A DNA stretch of 64,000 nucleotides from Selaginella moellendorffii (Eukaryota > Streptophyta > Lycopodiopsida > Selaginellales > Selaginellaceae): NCBI RefSeq assembly GCF_000143415.4, contig NW_003314263.1:1366165-1430164 (forward strand), given 5' to 3'. Both the position numbers and the translations under genes were made by a program. The notes beneath the pieces were generated by a model, which saw only the letters and a list, made by a program, of their open reading frames with translations, was not told where the DNA came from and did no database searches. This document shows, one piece after another, positions 1-10,907 of this stretch (positions are counted from its first letter, which is position 1; each line of letters begins with the position of its first letter).

Positions 1-789
1 GTTGGAAATCCCTCCGTCAGCTATCACAGGAATTCCAAACTTTCGAGCGATGGACGAGGTCTTATACACCGCTGTTGCCTAGAGAAACCAAGATCAATCT
101 CTACACGAGACAAAGCTAGAAAAAACTACCTGTCCTCTTCCAACAGCACAAACTTCTTGAGTTGTGCATATAGAACCCGATCCCATTCCAACTCTGAGAG
201 CGTCGGCACCGGCCTCGATCAGATTCCGGGCTTGCTGCATCGTCACCACATTGCCAGCGATCACGTCCACCTCCGGGAACCATTTTTTCGCGTAGCCAAG
301 CATCTCCCTCTGATAGATCGAGTCCCCCTGCGAGCTATCCAGGATAACCACGTCCACCCCGGCTTCCACGAGGAGCTTGAGCCTCTCCTTGTCGGCTTCC
401 CTCGTCCCTATGGCAGCGCCGACCAAAACACGCCCATCTTTTCCCAGAGATGGCGTGGATCCTACCTCTAAGCTCGCGCTCTTGGCGGCTCTCACCAGGG
501 ATGCTTGCTCCGCTGGCGAGCTGTTGTAATGGATGAAGCCGATGCCGCCGGCGCGCGCCATCGCCACCGCCATGGAGGATTCCGTGACGGTGTCCATCGG
601 GGAGGAGAGGCAGGGCGCCGCGACTCGGATATTTCGCGTGAGCTGCGACGAGAGATCGACGGCGTCGGCCGGGAAATCGATGTAGCGCGGCAGGCAGATG
701 ATGTCGTCGTAGGTGTAGGAGAATCCCTGATTGAACAAGCGCGCGGCGCCATAGCCGTCCTCCTCGCCCGCATTGCCATTGACCTCCAT
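1..789 (-). CDS. IMP dehydrogenase, 5' part, lacking the CBS module
   Basis: IMPDH oxidises IMP to XMP, the committed step of GTP synthesis, in the cytosol. Exon 1 (789-130) encodes the barrel start ([10 protein letters not shown]), the SPMDTVTE substrate loop, the VGAAIGTRE stretch and the catalytic loop [10 protein letters not shown], with the active Cys near residue 208. A 51 bp intron (129-79, GT..AG) follows. The next exon (78-1) reads [15 protein letters not shown] and runs off the left edge. The start at 789 (MEVNGN) is preferred over an in-frame ATG at 834, because 834 would overlap the stop of the upstream gene. The tandem CBS (Bateman) domain of about 110-120 residues, normal in plant IMPDH, is absent: residues around 100-120 run from AAKSASLEV straight into the second half of the barrel without an intron. 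The family is certain. Whether the CBS-less form is real or an assembly deletion is open. Confidence 0.93.
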
Positions 790-800
790 GGAAGAAAAAC

Positions 801-848
801 TAGGGTTTATGCTATAAACCCTAAAAATTGTCAAGATTTAGGGTTTAT
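801..848. promoter_or_regulatory. Inverted telo-box pair upstream of IMPDH
   Basis: Two perfect 10 bp inverted arms (801-810 and 814-823, 3 bp loop) each carry the plant telo-box core AAACCCTA. A third copy at about 838-847 lies inside the last codons (NPK) of the upstream Tim23-like gene. Telo-boxes are known promoter elements of growth-related plant genes. Only 41 bp separate the two genes, so this is probably part of the IMPDH promoter. Confidence 0.55.
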
Positions 849-1241
849 CAGGAACTCCCGGCCGACAAGAATCGCGGCAGCGATCAATCCACCAGAGGCT
901 CCAGCGACGCTCGCGGGGCGGATTCCAGCGGCGGATCTGAAAATGGCGCCTGTTCCAGCGGTCGCGGCGATGAAGCTGGCCGGATCGTCCCTTCCCCGCG
1001 CGCAAACCAAGCCATTGTGGAGAGAGGCATAGACGAACCCTACAGTGCCCAGAGAAGCGCCGGCCTTGCGTCCCCTGTGCCCGGCCATGTTGAGAATTTG
1101 ATTGATCCGGAGCTTGAGAGTGTCGCTGGCGTCGCCGAACCGCAAGCAATCCATCACAGCCGTAGCGCCGCCGACAAACGCTCCAGTGAGAAATCCAGCG
1201 CCAGAGAAGAACACGAGATCGTCTAGAAAATCCCTCTCCAT
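831..1241 (-). CDS. Tim17/Tim22/Tim23 family protein (Tim23-like)
   Basis: Single-exon gene of 136 residues. The family forms the protein-conducting channels of the mitochondrial inner membrane and also includes chloroplast PRAT proteins. Visible signatures are glycine-rich membrane segments (GAGFLTGAFVGGATAVMD near residues 14-31), then ILNMAGHRGRKAGASLG, a third segment with TAGTGAIFRSAAG, and a fourth ending GGLIAAAIL. The spacing and the RxxxxLN..GH.GR pattern fit Tim23 rather than Tim17. The start at 1241 is the first ATG and lies 21 bp from the start of the divergent adrenodoxin reductase gene. The stop is 41 bp from the IMPDH start. Length is slightly short for plant Tim23, which often has a longer N-terminus. 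Confidence 0.82.
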   Translation of the reverse strand: MERDFLDDLVFFSGAGFLTGAFVGGATAVMDCLRFGDASDTLKLRINQILNMAGHRGRKAGASLGTVGFVYASLHNGLVCARGRDDPASFIAATAGTGAIFRSAAGIRPASVAGASGGLIAAAILVGREFLINPKS

Positions 1242-1262
1242 TGTTCTTTATTTTAGGGTTTA
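1242..1262. promoter_or_regulatory. 21 bp divergent intergenic region with telo-box-like motif
   Basis: The start codons of the Tim23-like gene (-) and the adrenodoxin reductase gene (+) are separated by these 21 bases, which contain TTTTAGGGTTTA (a telo-box on the minus strand). There is no room for two separate core promoters, so the two 5' leaders must overlap or start inside the opposite coding region. If translation of the plus gene starts at the in-frame ATG at 1278, the gap is 36 bp. Confidence 0.6.
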
Positions 1263-3345
1263 ATGAAGGTTTTGGCTATGGCGCGACGAGCGTCGCGTCT
1301 TGGCCTCCGGTTCCCTGGCCGATCACGCGATCTGTGCACTGGTAGCGACGATTTTGGAATGCCTCTGCACGTTTGCGTCGTGGGGAGCGGTCCGGCGGGA
1401 TTCTATGTCGCGAAAAAGGTTTGATCGGTTCTCAAGGTTTGCGCAAGAAAGCGACAATCGCTCGGCATTTTCGCAGCTTCTCAAGCGTTTTGATTTCGCG
1501 AGGGTGGATATATTGGAGCGCTTGCCAGCGCCGTTTGGTCTAGTGCGATCGGGGGTTGCTCCAGACCATCCGGAAACAAAGGTAAAGAGACTTGTCTCGA
1601 GTTTGTGTTGTTCTCAGCTTTGTGTGGCGTGGAACCACAGGTTGTGATCAATCAGTTTTCCCGCACGGCAGAGGACGAAAGATGCCGATTTTTCGGTAAT
1701 GTGTGCCTGGGAACGGATGTTTCTCTGGAAGAACTTCGAAAAAACTATCATGTAGTAGTTCTTGCATATGGAGCTGAGAGCGATCACAGGCTCGGAATTC
1801 CTGGAGAGGTTTGTGTTCTTTCTTTCCTTTTTTTTCTCGTTTTAATTTAACGTTGGAACAGGACTTGGAAGGAGTTTTTTCTGCAAGACAATTTGTCTGG
1901 TGGTATAATGGACACCCAGATGGGAAGGACTTGCCGATCAATCTGAACGATGTGGAAACTGCTGTGGTCCTTGGCCAGGTTTTGATCTTCAAGTTTTCTT
2001 TTGTTTTGCTTTCTAAAGAGAATGCCTGATCGTGTCCAGGGAAACGTAGCCCTTGACGTTGCACGAATCTTACTTCGTTCTCCCAGCGAACTGTCAAGCA
2101 CAGACATTGCCGAGCATGCCGTGAAGGCACTGCGAACGAGCCGCATCAGGTTTCTTTCATCCCTTTTTCTTTGGCTTCGGTGATTAGAACTGTTTGGCAG
2201 GAACGCTTAGAAAAGTATACGTTGTTGGTAGGCGTGGTCCAGTGCAGGCAGCTTGCACGGCCAAGGAGCTGAGAGAAATTCTTGGTTGGTTTTATAGACT
2301 TCTGATATGTATGACGGCTGAAATCTTCCACAGGGTTGAAAGGTGTGGAAATCGTCATCAACGAGGCTGACTTGCAAACAACCGATTGCGACTTGGTACG
2401 TGAACTTACTCTTTCTTTCCGTTTTTTCTGACACATCATGTCTGAAGGAAGAGCTGCAAAGTAGTAGAATACACAAGCGTGTTTTCGATCTGTTTTGCAA
2501 AAGCGCGACATTTACCAAGTGCGCTGGAAGAGATAAGCAGCTGCAATTTGTGTTCTTCAGAGCACCGGTATCATTGTTGGCTGCCGAAGATGGCATCCAT
2601 GTTAGAGGAGTTCATCTCCAGAAAACACGTCTAGAAGGCAAGTAGCTGCAATGTTTCCAGACGCATGCTTAAAACTTTTCTAGCAGGAAGCCATCCGCGA
2701 AAGCTTGTAGGAACTGGAGAGTTCGAGGAGCTGGATTGCGGGTATGCCTGTTACCTTTAAGTTCCATACTGATCACTTAAAATTCGTCAGGCTGGTGCTG
2801 AAAAGCATTGGATACAAGTCTCTACCTGTGCCTGATTTGCCTTTCGACCATAAGAAAGGTTAGAAAAGCGTTTTTTTGTTTACCACTTTTAAAGCGACTG
2901 GTCTGTAACTTTCGCAGGCGTGGTGCCGAATTACTTCGGACGCGTGCGCTCAAGCGATGCTACGAATGAGACTGAGCGTGGGCTGTACGTGGCGGGATGG
3001 CTCAAGCGTGGCCCGACTGGAATCATTGGAACGAACGAAGTTTGCGCACAGGAAGTGGTATGAAAGTTAATTTCTCTCATGGGAAGCTTATGAACTACAT
3101 TCCAGGTGACGAGCATTGAAGAGGACGTGAACAGAGCAGTAGTGAGCAACCTAAAGGAAGTTCCCGGAAGCGTTGGGCTGGAATCCATTCTAAGCGAGAA
3201 AAACAAGCGCTACATAACGTTTGAAGGCTGGGAGAGATTGAACGAGACCGAGATGGAGAAAGGCGCTGTCAAAGGCAAGCCGCGGGAGAAGATCGTTGGC
3301 ATTGACGAAGCACTCGCAATTGGTTTGGCCAAGGAAAAAGAGTAA
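1263..3345 (+). CDS. MFDR: NADPH:adrenodoxin (mitochondrial ferredoxin) oxidoreductase
   Basis: This FAD flavoprotein passes electrons from NADPH to mitochondrial ferredoxin for Fe-S cluster, biotin and related synthesis. About eleven exons are readable. Exon 1 has a short basic N-terminus typical of mitochondrial targeting and the FAD motif [16 protein letters not shown]. Next come [58 protein letters not shown] and [11 protein letters not shown]. Then follow [34 protein letters not shown] (NADPH site), the [16 protein letters not shown] exon, and the C-terminal [19 protein letters not shown]. One intron (2638-2686) uses a GC donor (GCAAGT), which is the only choice that keeps the conserved reading. 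Start is ATG 1263, with 1278 as alternative. It converges on ALIS with 121 bp between stops. Confidence 0.93.
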
Positions 3346-3466
3346 AATTCCTTCTCAGAACTTCGCTTATTTTGCGATAACCATTCTTTGTTTCTCTTCA
3401 ATACAAGGTCGATTTACAGCATGGAAGATATAATAAGGCATTCCAAAGAAACAAAAAGCTCGTTCT

Positions 3467-4918
3467 CTATGAGAGGCCATTAACGTTACCTTTCCTGTTC
3501 CAGGACAAGTAGGAGGTATCTCCAAGAGGCCTGAAAGGTATGGCGTTAGCAGGAGGAAAAAACTTTCAAGTAAGAAACTTTGAAGTTTGGATGCTTACCT
3601 GGGAGTCTTGTAGTGAATGAGGAAGAAGACGATCGCGAGAAAGATGCAGAGAACACCGACTGTGAGATAAGCAATCCCCAAGAAGTTGTTCTTGCCACCG
3701 AGCCAGCTTGCCGTAGAGAGGACGAGCTTCTTCTTGCCGCCAAACTCGTAAGTGTTATAAACGTTCGTAATGTTTACGCTTATAATCTCTCCGGCCTGGA
3801 GATCTGTCTCGATTTTTCCCCACAGCTTTCGAAACGTTGGTAACGCCGCGGATCTCATCCACACGATCAAGTCCTCGGCCTCGCTTAACTGGTGAGAAAA
3901 GAAACGCACAAAATAAACAACGAGGGCTTAGAGGTGCCTTCAAAGCTAAAAGCTTGTCAAAGTATTCACTCACTGGCTGTGAGACGTTTAGTGCAGCTCC
4001 TCCGATGAACGCGCTGCTGCTCTCGTTCCTGTTTAGATTGTTGGGAAAGTTGGAGGGAAATACCGTGCTCCCAAACTTGTGATCACGGTCACTCTTCCAG
4101 GAGATGCCGCGCTTGTTGACGGGGATTGGCGCACTGTTCTGGCGGCTGAATAAGTAAGTGTCGTTGAAAAGACTCCACGCGATGAGGCCACACGGGATGA
4201 TAGGCGTGTTGTTAAACTGCTTTAGCGGCTTGCAGCTATCCAGATCGCTGTTGGAGGTGCTAGCTCCATCCAAGAGCTGCTTGTCACTTCTACTCTTCAC
4301 ATACCTGGAACGAGCAATTGGATTGGATCATCAAAGAAGAAGAAAAAAAAGTTTGAAACGATACCTTCGGTGGTTTTGATAGTAGTGATCGAGCTGATAG
4401 TACACATAGACGGGGTTGTTCATCTTCTTTGGAACCTGGAAAACGCAGCTTTAACAAAGAACTTGTCAACGACTGGAAGAACTCACAGTGAGTGTCATCG
4501 GACAGGATTTTTCAGTAGTATCGTCCTGGATATATCGTATCCTTGCCTCCTTAGTTGTGATATTAGCAGGAAGACAAGAGGTTTCGTACTGCTCGACGAT
4601 CTCCACGACGCTGTTGGACGCAAGCAACGCAATGGCTCCAATGGGAATAAAAATGGCGCCGACGAGCATCAAAATGGCGATTACCTGCGCGAGAGAAACC
4701 ATCAAACCAAAATCGATCGATCCAGGACAACACATACCCAGCCAGGGGTCAAGAGAGGCTTGCAAGCGGGAAGCTCTTGCTGTGTAAACTTAGAATCTAC
4801 AAAACCCGAAAATCCCGATCTAAGAACTCCAGCAACGAGAAGAAATCCCCTTACATTTCGGCTTGCGTGATGGCTTGGCGGAGGCGCCAGCGGAGCTGCT
4901 CGCCGCATCGTTGCTCAT
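3467..4918 (-). CDS. CDC50/LEM3-family flippase beta subunit (ALIS-like)
   Basis: Partner subunit of P4-type ATPases that flip phospholipids across endomembranes and the plasma membrane. Exons on the minus strand give [32 protein letters not shown], then the first membrane span [20 protein letters not shown]. The lumenal part carries paired cysteines ([19 protein letters not shown]), [44 protein letters not shown] and a [19 protein letters not shown] exon. The second span lies near [18 protein letters not shown], and the C-terminus is [16 protein letters not shown], a family hallmark. Introns are about 50-60 bp. Start ATG is at 4918, stop TAG at 3467-3469. The gene diverges from the Ca2+-ATPase across about 600 bp. 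Confidence 0.93.
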
Positions 4919-5515
4919 CGCGCGCGCCTCGAATCTATCAGCAGCCGGAGTGGAATGGAATCGCAGCTCGCACAACGCGCTGCGAATGCGAAGAACCCTA
5001 AATCACACTATATTCCTCTTGACCGAATAAAAGTAGATTAAAAACGCGGTCTACACGTGGCACGATCGCGGCCGTCGCTGGAGACTGAGCTGCCACGTCA
5101 GCCCTCAATCTGATTTTCTCGTGGTGGGGAACTTAACCGCCAACAGGTGCTTGCGCGCGCCTTTGCATCATCCGCCATATCATCCTCACTTTGCTCCTTT
5201 CTACTCTTCCCTCGCAGCTAGGTTTTCTAGAATTTAGGGCAAGACAGGGAGGGAGAAGCGCGGATTCTCCGATCGATGGCGCAGAGCTGCCGTCGGCTGG
5301 GATTCCCGTGGCGCCAGTGATCCGGTGGTGAAATTTCGGGATCCACATCGCCGAGCGCTCCAGCAGCATTGCCGATCGAGAGCAGGCTATGGTGGGATGC
5401 TAGGGGCCGGGACGCTGCCGCATTTTAGGGTTTTGGAGGAGGCTTAGGGTTTTCTCGCGCGGGGAAGGGAAGCATGAGGAGAAAGATCGCGCTGAGCTGA
5501 GCTGATGCTCGCAAA
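4919..5515. promoter_or_regulatory. Divergent upstream region, ALIS (-) and Ca2+-ATPase (+)
   Basis: No gene is evident here. The part near the Ca2+-ATPase holds TTAGGGTTTT telo-box-like repeats at about 5425-5455 and a nine-codon upstream ORF (5474-5500, ATG to TGA) before the chosen start. A second upstream ATG at 5505 is out of frame with the main ORF and overlaps it. These could lower translation of the ATPase; this is inferred from sequence only. Confidence 0.45.
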
Positions 5516-8500
5516 ATGCTTTTCGATCATGATTCTGCGCAAAACGTGCGAGAAAGAGCTGCGCTCAAGTTGCCCCGACCTTCGGAGTTTATCGGGCCCG
5601 ACGATGAGCGTAAGTGGCTTTCTTTCTGGCCATTCTCATCTAAGTCTCTTTGGTGTTTTTGGTGCTCAGCTCCTCCTCCCATCACTGCGAGAACAGCCGG
5701 TTTTGGCATCACGCCTGCGGAGATTGCCAAATGGGAGGGCAACACGGAGGAGTTGGAGGCATACGATGGTTTTGATGGCATTGCGCGCGCACTGAAGATC
5801 GATCCGCAAAAGGGCATTGATGCCACCCCGGTGGATATCAAAGCCAGGAGAGATGCTTTCGGTCCAAACACATACCCGCTCAAGAAAAGAACGCCATTTT
5901 ATGTAAGCTTGTTCTCTCCTTCGTTTTTCTAGAGCTTGTTCCATTCCAGATGTATGTTTGGGAAGCTTTGCAAGATGAAACGCTGATGATATTGATTTTG
6001 TGCGCCATAGTGTCCTTGGCTGTTGGGCTGACAACCGAGGCAAGTCTTGAAACAAACTAAAGAAATCTAAAGGTTCTGATTCAGTTTTTATTTTTTGGAT
6101 GTAGAAACCCAGCGAAGGGTGGTATGACGGTGGAGGCATTTGTTTTGCTATTGTTGTTTGCGTCATGGTAGCTTGTGAGTTTTTATTTTTGGTTCTGTTG
6201 TGTACTTAAATCTTAAAGAAGATTTCTGTCACTGCAGCTTTAAGTGATTATAATCAAGCCAACCAGTTTCAAAAGCTCAGTGCCGAGAAAAGGAAGATTT
6301 ATATAAATGTGAGTGAGTGACTGGGGGCTCGTCATGTTGCTGAAATTTGCCGTGCGCCTTGTGTAGGTGACAAGGGGTGGTCACAGGACTAAAGTGTCGA
6401 TTTTTGAGCTTGTAGTTGGTGACATGGTTCATCTTGCAATCGGTGACCAGGTTCGTGCAAGCTTACTTTGTGCTGCTGTAGTATTTTTTGCTCGCTTGCA
6501 GATTCCAGCCGATGGACTCGTATATGTTGGGCATTCTTTGATTGTTGACGAATCAAGCATGACTGGCGAAAGTGACCCTGTTAGTATTGCTCTTCGAGCT
6601 AAAATTTCACTCTTTCCATCTGATTCTCGTCTACCAGCTTCCAAAAGATGAAGAGGAAAAACCATTTTTAATGTCAGGCACCAAAGTGCTTGACGGTTTT
6701 GGGACAATGCTGGTGTGTACCTTGAGCTATCATATTTCCGTCATAATCATTTTACCAATCACAGGTCACTGCCGTTGGAATGCGAACTGAATGGGGAAGA
6801 GTTATGGCCACACTCAGTGAAGACAATGACGAGGAAACTCCCCTTCAAGTCCGACTGAACAATTTAGCAACAATAATCGGGAAAGTGGGCTTATCCGTTG
6901 CGGTTGTGTGTTTTATTGTTTGCGTGATACGGTAAGATCCGTTTTTCGAGTGTTTCCGATCGTTTCTCACCGAGTAGCGTGCAGATTTCTATGCCAGACA
7001 AATTTGAAACACTTCAGCTCGGAGGATGGTCGACAAATAGTTGAATACTTTGCTGTTGCAGTAAGTTTTATTGAAATGCATAATACAGATTATCAAGGTA
7101 TAAAATGGCTAATGTTTTTCATAGGACGTTTTCATAGTTATCGACTTTTACAGGTGACGATTGTGGTCGTAGCTGTCCCCGAAGGTCTTCCGCTTGCAGT
7201 CACCTTGACGTGAGCTAACAATTCCATGTTGCTTTTATTTCTTACATTTATTTTTCAGGCTTGCTTATTCTATGAAGAAGATGATGACCGACCGTGCACT
7301 GGTAATGAATTCATGCACTTTTTGTGATCGATTTAGAATTTTTCTTTTGATTCTAGGTCCGACATTTGTCAGCTTGCGAAACTATGGGCTCTGCAACTGC
7401 TATCTGTAGTGACAAAACTGGCACATTGACAATGAATATGGTTTGTTTTCAAGGTTTCCTATATGGATTTTGGCTTTGTTTTCTACAGATGACTGTCATC
7501 AGATCATGGGTGTGTGGCAAATTAAGGGAGCCAACTGATCTTGAGAATATCAGTGAAGGTGTGCGTAAGGTATGGCAACTCTGGTTTGTAGATCTTTCAG
7601 TTTTTACTTCTTTCTGGCAGCTTTTGTTTGAAGCTATTTGCTTAAATACGAATGCAAGCGTTGAAACGCATGAGGTATGTTTATTGTCAATATTCCTGCT
7701 CTCTCACTTAGTTACTGATTTTCTTTTGTAGGGCGCTCCTCCAGAAATAACTGGGACCCCTACGGAAGTGGCTGTTCTTGGATGGGGTGTAAAGGTGCAT
7801 AATCTACTCTCCGACTTACCTTTCTTAACTGCTTTGTTAACAGCTCGGTGCGAATTTCGATCGAGTAAAGAAAAGCGCAACAGTAACAGAAGTTGATGCG
7901 TTCAATTCAACCAAAAAGCGCATGGCGGTGATTGCGAAGGTTAGTTGCGTAGAATAAAAAAAATTGCAGTCTCAATAGTTTCTTTGCAGACAGAAGATGG
8001 AAAAGCATGGATTCATTGGAAAGGTGCTTCAGAAGTTGTATTGGCTCAATGTTCAAACTTCATGGATGAGCAAGGGAATGTCAGCCCTTTGACGCCTGAA
8101 AAGGTTTGTAATGGTGTTGTTTCCAATGCCCCTGTGCTGATCTTATTTCTCCAGTTGCAAGAGCTGCAAGAAATTATCGACACCTTTGCAAATGCCGCCT
8201 TGCGAACGTTGTGTCTGGCGTGTAAGGAGTTTCCTCAGAATGAGTTTCTTGCACGGCCTCCTAAGAAGCATTCGACTATTGGACCTCCAATCCCAGAAGA
8301 TGGCCTGACTTGTATAGCTATCGTTGGAATCAAGGATCCATGCAGACCTGGTGTTCCTGAAGCTGTTCACAAGTGTCAAATTGCTGGCATTAAGGTATGG
8401 TTGTGCATGCATTCCCGGCTTAGGAAAAAACCATATTACAGGTCAGGATGGTAACTGGAGACAACATAACAACTGCCAAAGCCATCGCTGTAGAGTGCGG

Positions 8501-10562
8501 AATTTTGACAAACGGAACTGCGATTGAGGGCAAGGATTTTAGAAACATGTCGCCAGACGAACAATACGAAATTCTTCCGGCGATACAAGTAAGTTGTTGT
8601 GCTCAACGTTCAGTTGACAAAATCCAGAATTTCACCAGGTCATGGCACGGTCATCTCCAACAGATAAGCATACTATGGTCAAGAGATTACTGGAAATGGG
8701 GGAGATTGTAGCAGTGACAGGGGATGGAACCAATGATGCTCCTGCTCTTCATGAGGTACTCTGCTTGGGACACTCACATGTTTGTTTGTTTGAGCTAACA
8801 GGCATTTGCCACTAGGCATCCATTGGGCTTTCAATGGGAATTGCTGGTACAGAAGTTGCAAAAGAAAGCTCGGACATTATTATTATGGACGACGATTTTG
8901 CATCGATAGTGAAGGTAAAGATTGTAAGACTTCCCTTCGTTCTAACTGAAGTCGGCCCTCGTTTGAACAGGTCGTGAGATGGGGGCGCGCTGTTTATGCG
9001 AATATTCAAAAATTCGTGCAGTTCCAGTGCACTGTCAATGCTGTGGCCTTGATGCTAAACTTCATATCGGCGCTGTCCGAGGGTGCAGCTCCTTTGACAG
9101 CCGTTCAAGTGAGTGAGATGCTAGAAATGCCTCATTGTCTGTACTTACCAAAGCTTTATTCCAGCTGCTATGGGTGAACCTGATCATGGACACATTAGGG
9201 GCTCTTGCATTGGCAACTGAACCTCCTAATGACGCAGTCATGTATAGGCCTCCGATTTCAAAAGAGTATGATACCATTTTTGGAACAGAAAATTGTTTTC
9301 GCTGATCTTCGATGTTTTTCTTAGAGCACCGCTGATTAACAATATCATGTGGCGCAATCTTCTAGGTCAGGTATGGTTATATGCTTTTCCTGCAAATCTT
9401 TCTCTGACTTGACTTTACTTCCAGAGCATTTATCAGCTAGGTTTGCTCTTAGTTTTGAAGTTCAAGGGGATTGAAATACTCAACCTGAAGGACGATCCTG
9501 TAATTTCTGGTCACCACATACTTTTTACTCCGTAATTAACGTTTTTTAATTTTTTCTGATAGAATGCACCACCGCCTCCACCACGCAGTGCGCATGCTAA
9601 GCCCGAGGGTGTAGCTCACGAGAAATTGGTTTGTATCATTTTTAACGCCTTCGTTTTTTGCCAGGTAAGAGGCTATTTTCCATCCCTTTTCGTGTTGTTT
9701 CTGACACAGGTTTCGCAGGTTTTTAACGAGATGAACGCTAGGAATCCTGAAAAACTTAACGTTTTCAAGGGTTTTACAAGCAATCGTTTGTTCATGGGTG
9801 TCATTTTGTTTACAGCCATCGTTCAGGTTTGTCTCCTTTTCCTCCATTGCCTTTACTCATGCCTCTTCTTTCAACAGGCGCTGCTCGTTGAGTACGGTGG
9901 AACTATAGTTAGCACAGTTCACCTCGAGTGGAACCATTGGATTTTGTGCATTATTCTAGGTGCCATAAGGTGAGTATCTCCGGGAAGCCAAGGACTCCCT
10001 TCGTGAGACTTTTGCGTTGCTTGCTGCAGTTTGCCGCTGGCAGCCCTTGTCAAGCTAATACCCATCCCCGACAGGCCATTCAGCGAGTACCTCATCTTCT
10101 GGCGGCGAAAGAAGCACAGGAAACAAAAGCTCCTCACGCGCAGTGGAAGTAAGTTGAGTGACCATTCGCTCTTCTCTCTGGGCCTGAGCGTCTTTGGTTT
10201 TTTCTTTCTTCTCGTGAGCAGGATCCATCAAGGGAATTATGTTCAACCGGCCTCCCAGCGCCACCACGGGAGCCCCTCCCGCTCCAAAAAAGTTTTATGA
10301 CACGGCCGGGATCGATGCGCAAGGCGTGCCCGCGGGGCCTCCTCGGCGGCTCTCGGATCTGGCGAGACGGCCTTCGGCGGAGCGGAGGAAAGAGTCGCTT
10401 ACGGGTGCGCTGAGCGCTCCCACGGTGACCACGGCCTCCACCACCGAGGGAGGCGTTTTGACGAAAGTGCTGGGCAGTCCTCCCGAGCCCGGCGCTGCGA
10501 CGGAGCAAGCGCCACTGCGGAGGAACAGTCAGGCATGGGCGGAGGAGGCTCCCACGTCCTGA
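5516..10562 (+). CDS. P2B-type calcium-transporting ATPase (ACA/PMCA family)
   Basis: Ca2+ export pump of the plasma membrane or endomembranes, with many exons and introns mostly of 50-90 bp. Landmarks in order: [17 protein letters not shown] (first span), SSMTGES of the actuator domain (~6550-6572), [21 protein letters not shown], and [13 protein letters not shown] of span 4 (~7170-7215). Then come [11 protein letters not shown] with the phosphorylated Asp (7411), [11 protein letters not shown] of the nucleotide site (~8020), [19 protein letters not shown] (~8448), [14 protein letters not shown] (~8717), and the last spans around 9720-10060. The N-terminus before span 1 is short and lacks an obvious ACA calmodulin-binding helix. 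A basic [11 protein letters not shown] stretch followed by a Pro/Ser/Thr-rich tail (10240-10562) forms an unusual C-terminus. The start at 5516 is the least certain part. Confidence 0.92.
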
Positions 10563-10907
10563 GTTTCGTGAGTTTGAGCGTATAGACAACTTTGCTGTAC
10601 AGCTTTCTTTTTTTTCTCTTTCTAGTTCCTCACTGTTGTAGTACAGCAATATCCATATGGTTGTTAAAGTAGAAAAAAGAGTAACTTTCAACAAATCTAG
10701 ATTTACACATAAGTAGAATTATTACTAAAGGTTTTTTTTTTTCTCAGTTACATTGAGAATGTTTACATGTCTATCAAGAAATAATTATAACTATTATTAA
10801 CAAAGATAAAAGATATTGTTTAGCTTAAGTAGAGCAATCTTCTTAATTTCTTTTTAATTAGCTTTGCATTATATAAGATTTACATGGTCCTTTATATAAT
10901 AGCAACA
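10563..10907. other. Ca2+-ATPase 3' flank and AT-rich spacer
   Basis: The first ~100 bp after the ATPase stop are found again, diverged, at about 38119-38215 next to the broken ATPase copy. The rest is AT-rich and carries no recognisable gene. Confidence 0.6.
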
